A stretch of DNA of 9,990 nucleotides from NCBI GenBank assembly GCA_023264315.1, contig JALQST010000083.1:1-9990 (forward strand), read 5' to 3'. Source of the stretch: Nodosilinea sp. BSH.14. Its GTDB lineage: Bacteria; Cyanobacteriota; Cyanobacteriia; Phormidesmidales; Phormidesmidaceae. The notes beneath the pieces are model-generated. The model was not told the origin of the DNA. It made no database searches and was given only the letters and a program-made list of their open reading frames with translations. The translations under genes and the position numbers were made by a program. Shown one piece after another: positions 1-6,093 of the stretch. Each line of letters opens with the position of its first letter. The stretch's first letter is position 1.

Positions 1-876
1 GGCCTCGTAGTAGTACTCCATGCGGACCTTGGCCACTTCAGCTTCCAGGTACAGTTCCCGCGCTTCGGCCTTGTGCCCTTCCCGTTCCCGTTCCTCGGCT
101 TGGGCCTGTTTGGCGTCGTATTCTTTTTTGGCCACCTGCTTTTCGCGCCAGAAGAAATCGGCCACCACGGCGGCCTGGGTGTACTTCTCGCTGGGGCGCT
201 CCACCTGGCCGGAGATGATCAGCGGCGTGCGGGCCTCGTCGATCAGAATCGAGTCTACTTCGTCGATGACGCAGAAGTTGAAGGGGCGCTGCACCACATC
301 AGCCATGGAAGTGGCCATGTTGTCACGCAAATAGTCGAAGCCGAACTCGCTGTTGGTGCCGTAGGTGATGTCGCAGCCGTAGTTAATCTTGCGTTCTGCC
401 GGGGACATGCCCTGCTGAATTAGCCCCACGCTGAGACCCAAAAAGCGGTGTACCTGCCCCATCCATTCGGCGTCGCGGCGGGCCAGGTAGTCGTTCACGG
501 TGACGACGTGGGCCCCTTTCCCGGTCAAAGCGTTCAGGTAGGAGGGCAGCGTGGCCACCAGGGTTTTGCCTTCCCCGGTTTTCATTTCGGCAATTTGGCC
601 ATCGTGGAGTACCATGCCGCCGATGAGCTGTACATCGAAGTGGCGCATCCCCAGCACCCGCTTCGAGGCTTCGCGCACCACCGCAAAGGCTTCGGGCAGA
701 ATGTCGTCCAGGGTTTCGCCCTTTTCAAGGCGCTGCTTAAATTCCGCTGTCTTCCGGGTCAATGCCTCATCCGATAGCTGTTGGATCTCCTCCTCCAGCA
801 GGTTAATTTCCACGACATCGGGACGATACCGCTTGAGTTTGCGGGCGTTGGGATCACCAAGCAGGTTCTTCAGCAT
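1..876 (-). CDS. secA: Preprotein translocase ATPase SecA, N-terminal 292 residues (3' end outside window)
   Basis: SecA is the ATPase that drives unfolded preproteins through the SecYEG channel. Cyanobacteria use it at both the plasma and thylakoid membranes. The reading frame is open from ATG 876 down to the window edge. It begins MLKNLLGDPNARKLKRYRPD, a typical cyanobacterial SecA N-terminus. The Walker A motif MKTGEGKT lies at residues 98-105 and the Walker B/DEAD-like VIDEVDSILIDEARTP at 203-218, both where E. coli SecA has them. NBD1 is thus nearly complete and the window ends inside the preprotein cross-linking domain. Residues about 240-287 form an Ala/Glu/Lys/Arg-rich stretch that looks inserted relative to usual cyanobacterial SecA (see findings). 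No Shine-Dalgarno is visible before the ATG. The gene is divergent from the radical SAM gene. Identity is certain; only the 3' part is unseen. Confidence 0.97.
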   Translation of the reverse strand, partial: MLKNLLGDPNARKLKRYRPDVVEINLLEEEIQQLSDEALTRKTAEFKQRLEKGETLDDILPEAFAVVREASKRVLGMRHFDVQLIGGMVLHDGQIAEMKTGEGKTLVATLPSYLNALTGKGAHVVTVNDYLARRDAEWMGQVHRFLGLSVGLIQQGMSPAERKINYGCDITYGTNSEFGFDYLRDNMATSMADVVQRPFNFCVIDEVDSILIDEARTPLIISGQVERPSEKYTQAAVVADFFWREKQVAKKEYDAKQAQAEEREREGHKAEARELYLEAEVAKVRMEYYYEA

Positions 877-893
877 GAATACAGCAGCCGGAT

Positions 894-921
894 AGGGTAG
901 GGGATATAGACACTTAGTCAA
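894..921 (-). promoter_or_regulatory. Candidate sigma-70-type promoter for secA
   Basis: On the minus strand TTGACT (921-916; 5 of 6 matches to TTGACA) is followed after 16 bp by TACCCT (899-894; TAxxxT). It would start transcription very close to the secA ATG at 876, giving a short leader. The -10 is weak, so this is a suggestion from consensus matching only. Confidence 0.3.
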
Positions 922-1008
922 TCGTAGGACAGACCGCCCAACAAGGGGCAATGTCCGCACTCGCTCTTGGCCTAACGTGGGGCCAAAAGGGCTTTTTTAT
1001 CGTAACAT

Positions 1009-1031
1009 CTGGGCCGAGACCCAAGGCCCAG
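1009..1031. repeat. 7-bp inverted repeat (hairpin)
   Basis: CTGGGCC (1009-1015) and GGCCCAG (1025-1031) are perfect inverse complements around a 9-nt loop. No T-run follows on either side, so it is not an intrinsic terminator. It could be a leader hairpin or a binding site, or simply chance in GC-rich DNA. Confidence 0.4.
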
Positions 1032-1260
1032 GGCCACCCCGGATGACCACCCTGCGATGGGGCAGGCTGTTTCCCTGAACCTTGCCTAGGGATAAAGTCG
1101 ATATCATTGATGCCACTCTATCTCCTGCAACCTAGACCCGAATTCCCTCGGGCCGTCGTGACCGAGTCGCAGTGTTATTGTAAAGATAGGTGAACCCTTC
1201 TCATCCTAAGCGCTCCTGCGCTGGGGCTCGCCTGATCAATCACCCTGCTCGTCTCTCCGC

Positions 1261-2865
1261 GTGCGAATGATGACTCCCCAATCCGCCGATCTGCCCCGTG
1301 TGCTCTATGTTCGGTTGCCCTGCAACCCCATTTTCCCGATTGGGGTAGTGTACCTGGCGGATCATCTCCATAAGCAGTTTCCCGTCCTAGAACAGCGCAT
1401 TTTTGACCTGGGAGCCGTCCCTCCCTTGGATTACGGCGCGGCCTTGGATCGCTGCATCGACGAGTTTAAGCCTACGCTGCTGGTTTTTTCCTGGCGAGAT
1501 ATCCAAATTTTTGCCCCCGTGGGTGGACGGGGCGGCAACCCGCTGCAAAACGCCTTTGAATTTTTCTACGCCCGCAATCCCTTGCTAAAACTCCGGGGGG
1601 CCATGGGGGGGCTGCGCATGGCGACCACCTACCTGGCGGAACTGTGGCGCAACCAGGGCTTAATCAAACGCGGCTTGAAACGGGCTAAACGCCATCACGA
1701 TTATGTGACTGTCGTAGTCGGCGGCGGAGCAGTCAGCGTGTTCTATGAGCAACTGCACAACCGCCTGCCTAAGGGCACCATCATCTCCGTCGGCGAAGGG
1801 GAAACCCTGCTAGAACGCCTGCTGCGGGGGCAGGATTTCTCCGATCAGCGCTGCTACATTGCCGGAGAAACCCAGCCTCGCCAGCGCCTAATCCACGAAG
1901 AACCGGAGCCCATCGAAAAAACCGCCTGTAACTACGGCTATATCGAGCAAATTTGGCCGGAATTTGACTATTACCTGCAAGATCAGGACTTTTACATCGG
2001 CGTGCAGACCAAGCGCGGCTGTCCCCACAACTGCTGCTACTGCGTCTACACCGTGGTAGAAGGCAAGCAAGTCCGCATCAATCCCGCCGATGAAGTGGTG
2101 GCGGAAATGCGCCAACTCTACGACCGGGGTGTGCGCAACTTCTGGTTCACCGACGCCCAGTTCATCCCCGCCCGCCGCTTTATGCAGGATGCCGAAGAAC
2201 TGCTGCAAAAAATCCTCGATGCGGGCATGGCGGATATCCACTGGGCCGCCTACATCCGGGCCGATAACCTCACGCCCAAACTGGCTGACCTGATGGTGGC
2301 TACGGGCATGAACTACTTTGAAATTGGCATCACCAGCGGTTCCCAAGAACTGGTGCGCAAAATGCGGATGGGATACAACCTGCGCACGGTGCTGCAAAAC
2401 TGCAAAGACCTGAAGGCCGCTGGCTTCAACGACCTAGTGTCCGTCAACTACTCCTTTAATGTGATTGGCGAACGCCCCGAAACCATCCGCCAAACCATCG
2501 CCTACCACCGCGCTTTGGAAGAGGTCTTTGGCCGCGATAAGGTGGAACCCGCCATCTTCTTCATCGGCCTGCAACCCCACACCCACCTGGAAGAGTACGC
2601 CTTCGAGAAAACTATCCTCAAGCGCGACTACAACCCCCTGGACATTCACCTGCCCTGGGTGTCGAAAAAGCTGCTGTGGAACCCCGAACCCCTGGGGTCA
2701 TTCTTTGGCGAAATCTGCCTAGAAGCTTGGCAGCGCAACCCCGACGACTTTGGCCGTGAGGTGATGGACATCCTAGAGGAACGCCTGGGCCGTGCCCCCC
2801 TGGAAGAGGCCCTCAGCGCCCCCATCGAAGCCGAAAAGCGCCCCCTGGCGTCCCTAACGGCCTAG
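1261..2865 (+). CDS. B12-binding-domain radical SAM protein, substrate unknown
   Basis: The protein is 534 aa from GTG 1261. ATG at 1267 or 1270 is equally possible because none has a ribosome binding site. The N-terminal half looks like a cobalamin-binding Rossmann domain, with a YVRLPCNPIFPIGVVYLADHL strand/helix start, VVVGGG at residues 151-156 and SVGEGETL at 176-183. The radical SAM core starts with GCPHNCCYC, giving the cluster ligands C254, C258 and C261 (CxxxCxxC). An ITSGSQE stretch downstream fits the SAM/barrel region. Such enzymes use a 4Fe-4S cluster, S-adenosylmethionine and often cobalamin for difficult methylations or ring chemistry; BchE is a photosynthetic example. I recall cyanobacterial proteins of this size and layout being labelled 'photosystem II high light acclimation radical SAM protein' in databases, but could not check membership. 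It stands alone on its strand and converges on tsaD with a 4-nt overlap. The class is secure; the reaction is not. Confidence 0.88.
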   Translation: MRMMTPQSADLPRVLYVRLPCNPIFPIGVVYLADHLHKQFPVLEQRIFDLGAVPPLDYGAALDRCIDEFKPTLLVFSWRDIQIFAPVGGRGGNPLQNAFEFFYARNPLLKLRGAMGGLRMATTYLAELWRNQGLIKRGLKRAKRHHDYVTVVVGGGAVSVFYEQLHNRLPKGTIISVGEGETLLERLLRGQDFSDQRCYIAGETQPRQRLIHEEPEPIEKTACNYGYIEQIWPEFDYYLQDQDFYIGVQTKRGCPHNCCYCVYTVVEGKQVRINPADEVVAEMRQLYDRGVRNFWFTDAQFIPARRFMQDAEELLQKILDAGMADIHWAAYIRADNLTPKLADLMVATGMNYFEIGITSGSQELVRKMRMGYNLRTVLQNCKDLKAAGFNDLVSVNYSFNVIGERPETIRQTIAYHRALEEVFGRDKVEPAIFFIGLQPHTHLEEYAFEKTILKRDYNPLDIHLPWVSKKLLWNPEPLGSFFGEICLEAWQRNPDDFGREVMDILEERLGRAPLEEALSAPIEAEKRPLASLTA

Positions 2866-3917
2866 CGCTCCGGCTGTCCATACAACTCCATCACCCGGGT
2901 GAGGTCTAACCGCGATTGCACACTTAGGCCCAAGGTGGATCGGTGGCCCCGGTTGAAGTGGTCGGCGGCGGCACAGGCAATCATGGCCGCGTTGTCGGTG
3001 CAGAGGCTGAGGGGCGGAAAGAGGACGCGCAGCTTATGGGCCTCAGCGGCGGTCTGTAAATGCTGACGCAGGGCGCTATTGGCGGCCACACCACCGCCGA
3101 CGGCAAGAGTGGTAAAGCCGTGGTCAAGGGCGCAGTGGATCGCCCGTTTGGTCAGGCTTTTGGCCACCGTGGCCTGAAAACTGGCGGCTAAGTCCGCCAC
3201 GGGTAAGGGATCAACCCCCTCCGCCTTGAGCTTTTCCACCAGTCGCAGCACCGCCGTTTTCAGGCCGCTAAAGCTGGAGTCGTAGGGATGGAAACCGCCC
3301 TCGGGTAACGAGATATTGCCCTCCGGTAGGGGAAAAGCTTTGGCGTTACCGTCCTTGGCCAAACGATCTATCACTGGCCCGCCGGGATAGCCCAGACCTA
3401 ATAACCGCGCCACTTTATCGAAGGCTTCCCCCGCCGCATCATCGCGGGTTTGGCCCAGGGTTTTGTAATTACCGCAATCGCTAACGCCGATCAGGCTGGT
3501 GTGTCCGCCAGACACTAAGAGGCACAGGTAGGGCGGCTGGAGGTCGGGCTGAGCCAGATAGTTGGCGTAGATGTGGCCTTCTAGGTGGTGGACGCCCAAA
3601 AACGGCTTGTTGTGAACCATCGCCAGGGTTTTCCCCGCCGTCAGGCCCACCATCAGGGCACCGACGAGACCGGGCGTACTGGTGGCGGCAATCCCATCAA
3701 TGTCATCCCAATCCAGTCCAGCCTTATCCAGCGCAGCGTCCAACTCCGTCCCTAGGGTGAGGACATGCTGGCGGGAGGCCACTTCTGGCACAATGCCGCC
3801 ATAGCGTTGATGGATGTCAATTTGGGTGGAGACGACACTGCTGAGGATAGTGCGATCGCGAACAATGGCCACCGCCGTTTCATCACAACTGGTTTCGAGC
3901 GCTAAAATCGTGGCCAT
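2862..3917 (-). CDS. tsaD: tRNA N6-adenosine threonylcarbamoyltransferase TsaD (Gcp/Kae1)
   Basis: TsaD transfers the threonylcarbamoyl group from TC-AMP to A37 of ANN-reading tRNAs (t6A), working in the cytoplasm with TsaB and TsaE. From ATG 3917 the protein is 351 aa, the normal family length, and starts MATILALETSCDETAVAIV, the classic Gcp N-terminus. The metal ligands are visible: H111 and H115 in GVHHLEGHIY, and D308 in LCTDNAAM. The ASKHA nucleotide-site motifs VSGGHT (135-140), TRDDAAGEAFDKVARLLGLG (157-176) and AVGGGVAAN (272-280) are intact. An in-frame ATG at 3965 would add 16 residues not expected in the family, so 3917 is preferred, although neither start has a Shine-Dalgarno. The gene is divergent from psaF, an arrangement I know from other cyanobacteria where the gene is called gcp. 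It overlaps the end of the radical SAM gene by 4 nt. Confidence 0.97.
   Translation of the reverse strand: MATILALETSCDETAVAIVRDRTILSSVVSTQIDIHQRYGGIVPEVASRQHVLTLGTELDAALDKAGLDWDDIDGIAATSTPGLVGALMVGLTAGKTLAMVHNKPFLGVHHLEGHIYANYLAQPDLQPPYLCLLVSGGHTSLIGVSDCGNYKTLGQTRDDAAGEAFDKVARLLGLGYPGGPVIDRLAKDGNAKAFPLPEGNISLPEGGFHPYDSSFSGLKTAVLRLVEKLKAEGVDPLPVADLAASFQATVAKSLTKRAIHCALDHGFTTLAVGGGVAANSALRQHLQTAAEAHKLRVLFPPLSLCTDNAAMIACAAADHFNRGHRSTLGLSVQSRLDLTRVMELYGQPER
3852..3859. repeat. HIP1 octamer GCGATCGC
   Basis: This single copy of the palindrome GCGATCGC lies inside tsaD. The word is strongly over-represented in many cyanobacterial genomes. I noticed no other copy in this window, so it supports the taxonomy but does not suggest HIP1 enrichment here. 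Confidence 0.8.
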
Positions 3918-3980
3918 TGGGTTAAGGGGCGTAACGTTTGAGGAAATTTGTAGAGATGTAAACACCCTACCGATCTTAGC

Positions 3981-4009
3981 TTTACGCTGTTTCGGCGGCG
4001 GGGTATTAT
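3981..4009 (+). promoter_or_regulatory. Candidate promoter of psaFJ
   Basis: TTTACG (3981-3986; 4 of 6 matches to TTGACA) and TATTAT (4004-4009; 5 of 6 matches to TATAAT) are separated by exactly 17 bp. The transcript would have a leader of about 80 nt before the psaF ATG. On the opposite strand the same place reads CATAAT, so tsaD transcription may also start nearby. No unambiguous HLR1 (RpaB) pair was recognised. Confidence 0.5.
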
Positions 4010-4085
4010 GGCCTCCAAGTTGGGTGAATTTTTGTACAAAAAACTTAACGTTCGTTTGAATCGCCCCAGTTTCTTAGGTCATTAA

Positions 4086-4090
4086 AAGGA
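4086..4090 (+). promoter_or_regulatory. Ribosome binding site of psaF
   Basis: AAGGA ends 7 nt before ATG 4098, a good Shine-Dalgarno and spacing that fixes the psaF start. Confidence 0.75.
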
Positions 4091-4097
4091 ACAGTTT

Positions 4098-4598
4098 ATG
4101 CGACGGTTTTTTGCTGTAGCTCTGGTCATGTGTCTCTGGTTCGGGATTGCGGCCCCGGCCTCCGCTAGCATCGCTGGCGATAACGTCTCCGGCCTCACCC
4201 CCTGCGGCCAAAACGAAGCCTTTCTAAAACGGGCCGCTGCGGCCAAAACGGAACAGGCCAAGGCTCGCTTTGAGTTCTATGGAAACTCTAGTTTGTTGTG
4301 CGGCACCGATGGTCTGCCCCACCTGGTGGTGGACGGCGATCTGGCCCACGCCGGAGAATTCCTCATTCCTAGCCTGCTCTTCCTGTACATCGCCGGTTGG
4401 ATTGGCTGGGTTGGTCGCGCTTACCTGATTGCGGTACGCGGCGAGAAAAGCCCCGAAGAGAAGGAAATCATCATCGATGTGCCCCTGGCCGTCAAGTGCT
4501 CTCTGAGCGGCTTTGCATGGCCCCTGGCAGCGTTCAAGGACATCACGAGCGGTGCTATGTTTGCCAAAGACGATGAGATCACCGTTTCCCCTCGCTAG
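4098..4598 (+). CDS. psaF: Photosystem I reaction centre subunit III (PsaF)
   Basis: PsaF is the lumen-exposed photosystem I subunit that in plants and algae docks plastocyanin or cytochrome c6; in cyanobacteria docking is less dependent on it. The 166-aa precursor has a Sec signal peptide (MRRFF then a hydrophobic core to residue 19) with an ASA|S cleavage site after A23. The mature part begins with GDNVSGLTPC, as in known PsaF. Cysteines C36 and C68 match the conserved lumenal disulfide. FLIPSLLFLYIAGWIGWVGRAYL (about 88-110) is the membrane helix, and the protein ends in the family signature DEITVSPR. A strong ribosome binding site precedes ATG 4098. psaJ follows after 47 nt, so the two are very likely one transcript. 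The start, length and both ends all match the family. Confidence 0.97.
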   Translation: MRRFFAVALVMCLWFGIAAPASASIAGDNVSGLTPCGQNEAFLKRAAAAKTEQAKARFEFYGNSSLLCGTDGLPHLVVDGDLAHAGEFLIPSLLFLYIAGWIGWVGRAYLIAVRGEKSPEEKEIIIDVPLAVKCSLSGFAWPLAAFKDITSGAMFAKDDEITVSPR

Positions 4599-4632
4599 GC
4601 ACCCCTAGCCCCTGATGTATTCCTTGCTGTTC

Positions 4633-4638
4633 AGGAGA
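4633..4638 (+). promoter_or_regulatory. Ribosome binding site of psaJ
   Basis: AGGAGA ends 7 nt before ATG 4646. It is a near-perfect Shine-Dalgarno supporting translation of the very short psaJ frame. Confidence 0.75.
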
Positions 4639-4645
4639 ACGTTCC

Positions 4646-4768
4646 ATGGATAACCTGCTGAAGTATCTGTCTACCGCTCCGGTGTTGGCCACCGTTTGGA
4701 TGGTCATTACCGCTGGCATCATCATCGAATTCAACCGCTTCTTCCCCGACCTGCTGCTCCATCCCTAG
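4646..4768 (+). CDS. psaJ: Photosystem I reaction centre subunit IX (PsaJ), 40 aa
   Basis: PsaJ is a single-helix photosystem I subunit that sits next to PsaF, binds chlorophyll and carotenoid, and helps keep PsaF correctly placed. The frame encodes 40 residues, the usual PsaJ length. It begins MDNLLKYLSTAPVLATVW and ends IEFNRFFPDLLLHP. The motifs STAPVLATVW, the hydrophobic span ATVWMVITAGIII and EFNRFFPDLL are the family hallmarks. It lies 47 nt after psaF with its own strong ribosome binding site, so co-transcription with psaF is expected. No T-tailed hairpin follows directly, so some read-through to psaL is possible. The gene is too short for most ORF length cut-offs but the call is secure. 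Confidence 0.97.
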   Translation: MDNLLKYLSTAPVLATVWMVITAGIIIEFNRFFPDLLLHP

Positions 4769-4850
4769 GGTTTGTCCTAGGTGTGAGTTGGGCTACCCCT
4801 ACCCTACGGTGAGGACAACGCCCATCTTTTCTAAGCTGTTCCAAGGTCTG

Positions 4851-4940
4851 AGTGACTGTTTTATGGGGCTCAAAACTGTCCCTATCGCCCTGCGATGCCC
4901 TCGCCCTGCGATACCGACCCGAGCTGCATAAACAGTCACT
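4851..4940. repeat. 11-bp inverted repeat enclosing a direct repeat, psaL leader
   Basis: AGTGACTGTTT (4851-4861) and AAACAGTCACT (4930-4940) are perfect inverse complements, 68 nt apart. Allowing a one-base bulge, a further AT pairs inward. The arms flank a 12-bp direct repeat. The right arm ends 43 nt before the psaL ATG. In RNA this could close a long-range stem; in DNA it could bind a dimeric regulator. Function is not known. Confidence 0.65.
4885..4912. repeat. Tandem 12-bp direct repeat TCGCCCTGCGAT
   Basis: TCGCCCTGCGAT occurs at 4885-4896 and 4901-4912, a period of 16 bp with GCCC between. Each copy contains the dyad TCGC-CCT-GCGA, so the array looks like two operator half-turn sites. 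It sits about 70-100 bp upstream of the psaL start. Confidence 0.65.
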
Positions 4941-4967
4941 TTTATTGCTGTGATACCTGTTTGAGTT

Positions 4968-4972
4968 GGAGA
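4968..4972 (+). promoter_or_regulatory. Ribosome binding site of psaL
   Basis: GGAGA lies 11 nt before ATG 4984. The upstream in-frame TTG at 4966 overlaps this site, which argues for ATG 4984 as the start. Confidence 0.55.
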
Positions 4973-4983
4973 ACGACATCACT

Positions 4984-5466
4984 ATGTCCGACATGATTAA
5001 GCCCGCTGGCGATCCCCAAATCGGCAACCTCGAAACGCCGATCAACTCCTCGGCCTTCACGAAAGCCTTCATCGGCAACCTGCCCGCCTACCGGGCTGGC
5101 CTGTCGCCCCAGCGTCGTGGCCTGGAAATTGGCATGGCCCATGGCTACCTGCTCTACGGCCCCTTCGCCCTGCTTGGCCCCCTGCGGGATTCTGACATCC
5201 CCGGCCTAGCTGGCCTGCTGGGTGCCGCTGCCCTGGTGGTGATCCTCACCGCCTGCCTGTCCATCTACTCCGGTGCTGGCATCAACCCCGCCGTCACCAA
5301 GGCCACCGCGCCCTTCACCCCTCCCGCTGGTTTTGACACCAATGAAGGCTGGAGCGAGTTCGCCGGAAGCTTCCTGATTGGCGGCATCGGCGGGGCCACC
5401 TTTGCCTACCTGCTGGCGGCCAACATGCCCATGCTGACCGGATTGGTGAGCGGTGGCCACAGCTAA
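4984..5466 (+). CDS. psaL: Photosystem I reaction centre subunit XI (PsaL)
   Basis: PsaL is the membrane subunit through which cyanobacterial photosystem I cores associate into trimers or tetramers. From ATG 4984 the protein is 160 aa, close to the usual size. Family landmarks are TPINSSAFTKAFIGNLPAYR (18-37), LSPQRRGLEIGMAHGYLLYGPF (40-61), and the final helix FAGSFLIGGIGGATFAYLL (126-144). Three hydrophobic segments are seen at about 48-66, 75-95 and 125-146. The loop between the second and third (98-122) contains the Pro-rich TAPFTPPAG. The gene is 215 nt downstream of psaJ, with repeats in the gap that may give it separate control. No psaI follows; a strong terminator comes 28 nt after the stop. 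An in-frame TTG at 4966 overlaps the ribosome binding site and was rejected. Confidence 0.97.
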   Translation: MSDMIKPAGDPQIGNLETPINSSAFTKAFIGNLPAYRAGLSPQRRGLEIGMAHGYLLYGPFALLGPLRDSDIPGLAGLLGAAALVVILTACLSIYSGAGINPAVTKATAPFTPPAGFDTNEGWSEFAGSFLIGGIGGATFAYLLAANMPMLTGLVSGGHS

Positions 5467-5494
5467 ACAGGCTGGCCTTAACCTTTTCATCTGA

Positions 5495-5537
5495 AACAAA
5501 AGCCGTCCAGGGTGCTGAGTTCTGGGCGGCTTTTGTT
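5495..5537. terminator. Strong, probably bidirectional intrinsic terminator
   Basis: A 16-bp stem is formed by 5495-5510 and 5522-5537 with one G-T wobble and an 11-nt loop. The left arm starts AACAAAAGCCG and the right arm ends CGGCTTTTGTT. The T-rich 3' arm and its mirror A-rich 5' arm allow termination from both sides, so it suits psaL (ends 5466, +) and the convergent gene ending at 5629 (-). Confidence 0.9.
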
Positions 5538-5628
5538 GTGGGGTGCATTGCTTCGCGTATAGTCCTTCGGGCCTGGCTGACGCTAGGGTCTCGCCTTGGC
5601 GCTGAGCGAAGGTGTCCTATGCGGGGGG

Positions 5629-6093
5629 CTAGCGGCGTTTTTTCCACCAGGCCCAACCGAGGCCGCTGACGGCGGCCATTAGCCAGGGCGTGAGGGTAGC
5701 GGCGGCGGTGAGGTAGTGGCGGTCTAGGCTATCGTCTAGGCTGATGCCATCGTAAATAATGCCTTGTTCACCCACGGGTACCGTCCAATAGTCGGCGTGG
5801 CTCACGTCTTCGGATTCGATGGCCACTTCCCAATCGCCGGGAATCGATTCATCGGGCACAAAGGCGAAGCGCCCCTCGTCGTCGGTGGTGAGGGTGCGCC
5901 AGGGGCGGTTGGGCTGGTTGGGGGCATAGATGGTGACGGTGGCCCCGGCGAAGGGTTCGCCCTCACCCAAGACAGACTGAAACTCGATCTGATTACCCAG
6001 GGTGTAGAAAGTTTCTACTTGGTGCGCCCAGGCAGAACTGGGTAGGCCCACCAGCGCCAAGCAGGCCACCAGGGCCACAAGTAAGCTTTTCAT
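5629..6093 (-). CDS. Small exported protein, carboxypeptidase-regulatory/CbiL(NikL)-like fold, C-terminal membrane anchor
   Basis: From ATG 6093 the protein has 154 aa. Residues 1-23 are a Sec signal peptide (MKSLLVALVACLALVGLPSSAWA) with an AWA|H cleavage site, so the mature protein would start with His24. The body resembles the Ig-like module of carboxypeptidase-regulatory-like and CbiL/NikL proteins, with GEPFAGATVTIYAPNQPNRP followed by TTDDEGRFAFVPDESIPGDWEV. The C-terminus has a hydrophobic segment (about 130-150) ending WWKKRR, which would anchor it with the basic tail inside. NikL/CbiL proteins are accessory parts of nickel or cobalt ECF importers, but no importer genes are beside it, so that role is only a possibility. 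LVAC at 8-11 fits a lipobox but is unusually near the start. An upstream frame open to 6228 lacks a plausible signal sequence. No Shine-Dalgarno is seen. Confidence 0.75.
   Translation of the reverse strand: MKSLLVALVACLALVGLPSSAWAHQVETFYTLGNQIEFQSVLGEGEPFAGATVTIYAPNQPNRPWRTLTTDDEGRFAFVPDESIPGDWEVAIESEDVSHADYWTVPVGEQGIIYDGISLDDSLDRHYLTAAATLTPWLMAAVSGLGWAWWKKRR

Larger units (their letters stand above)
877..1260. other. Divergent intergenic region, secA / radical SAM gene
   Basis: These 384 bp contain no supported gene. They hold the candidate secA promoter and two inverted repeats. One is TTGGCC/GGCCAA (967-972/981-986), followed by six Ts at 993-998. The other is CTGGGCC/GGCCCAG (1009-1015/1025-1031, 9-nt loop). 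For the rightward gene only weak promoter matches are seen, such as a lone TATCAT at 1102-1107 and GTGACC-17 bp-TAAAGA at 1158-1186. The word CCCTGCGATG at 1050-1059 also occurs in the psaL leader. Confidence 0.6.

Noticed and set aside
1..895. Several open frames on the plus strand (about 100-116 codons)
   Set aside because: They lie opposite the verified SecA frame and have no recognisable protein character.
967..998. Inverted repeat TTGGCC/GGCCAA followed by six Ts, as a terminator
   Set aside because: No plus-strand gene ends upstream within the window, and bases AAAAGGGC lie between stem and T-run, which spoils an intrinsic terminator.
1888..2397. 169-codon open frame on the minus strand
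   Set aside because: It is antisense to the conserved radical SAM core, His/Val-rich and unlike any family; a GC-rich shadow frame.
3918..3965. Upstream ATG extending TsaD by 16 residues
   Set aside because: The extension is not part of the TsaD family; MATILALETSCDETA is the normal N-terminus.
4966..4983. TTG start adding six residues to PsaL
   Set aside because: The codon overlaps the GGAGA ribosome binding site that serves ATG 4984.
4731..5078. 115-codon minus-strand frame across the psaJ-psaL gap
   Set aside because: It overlaps psaJ and psaL on the other strand, covers repeats and has no domain features.
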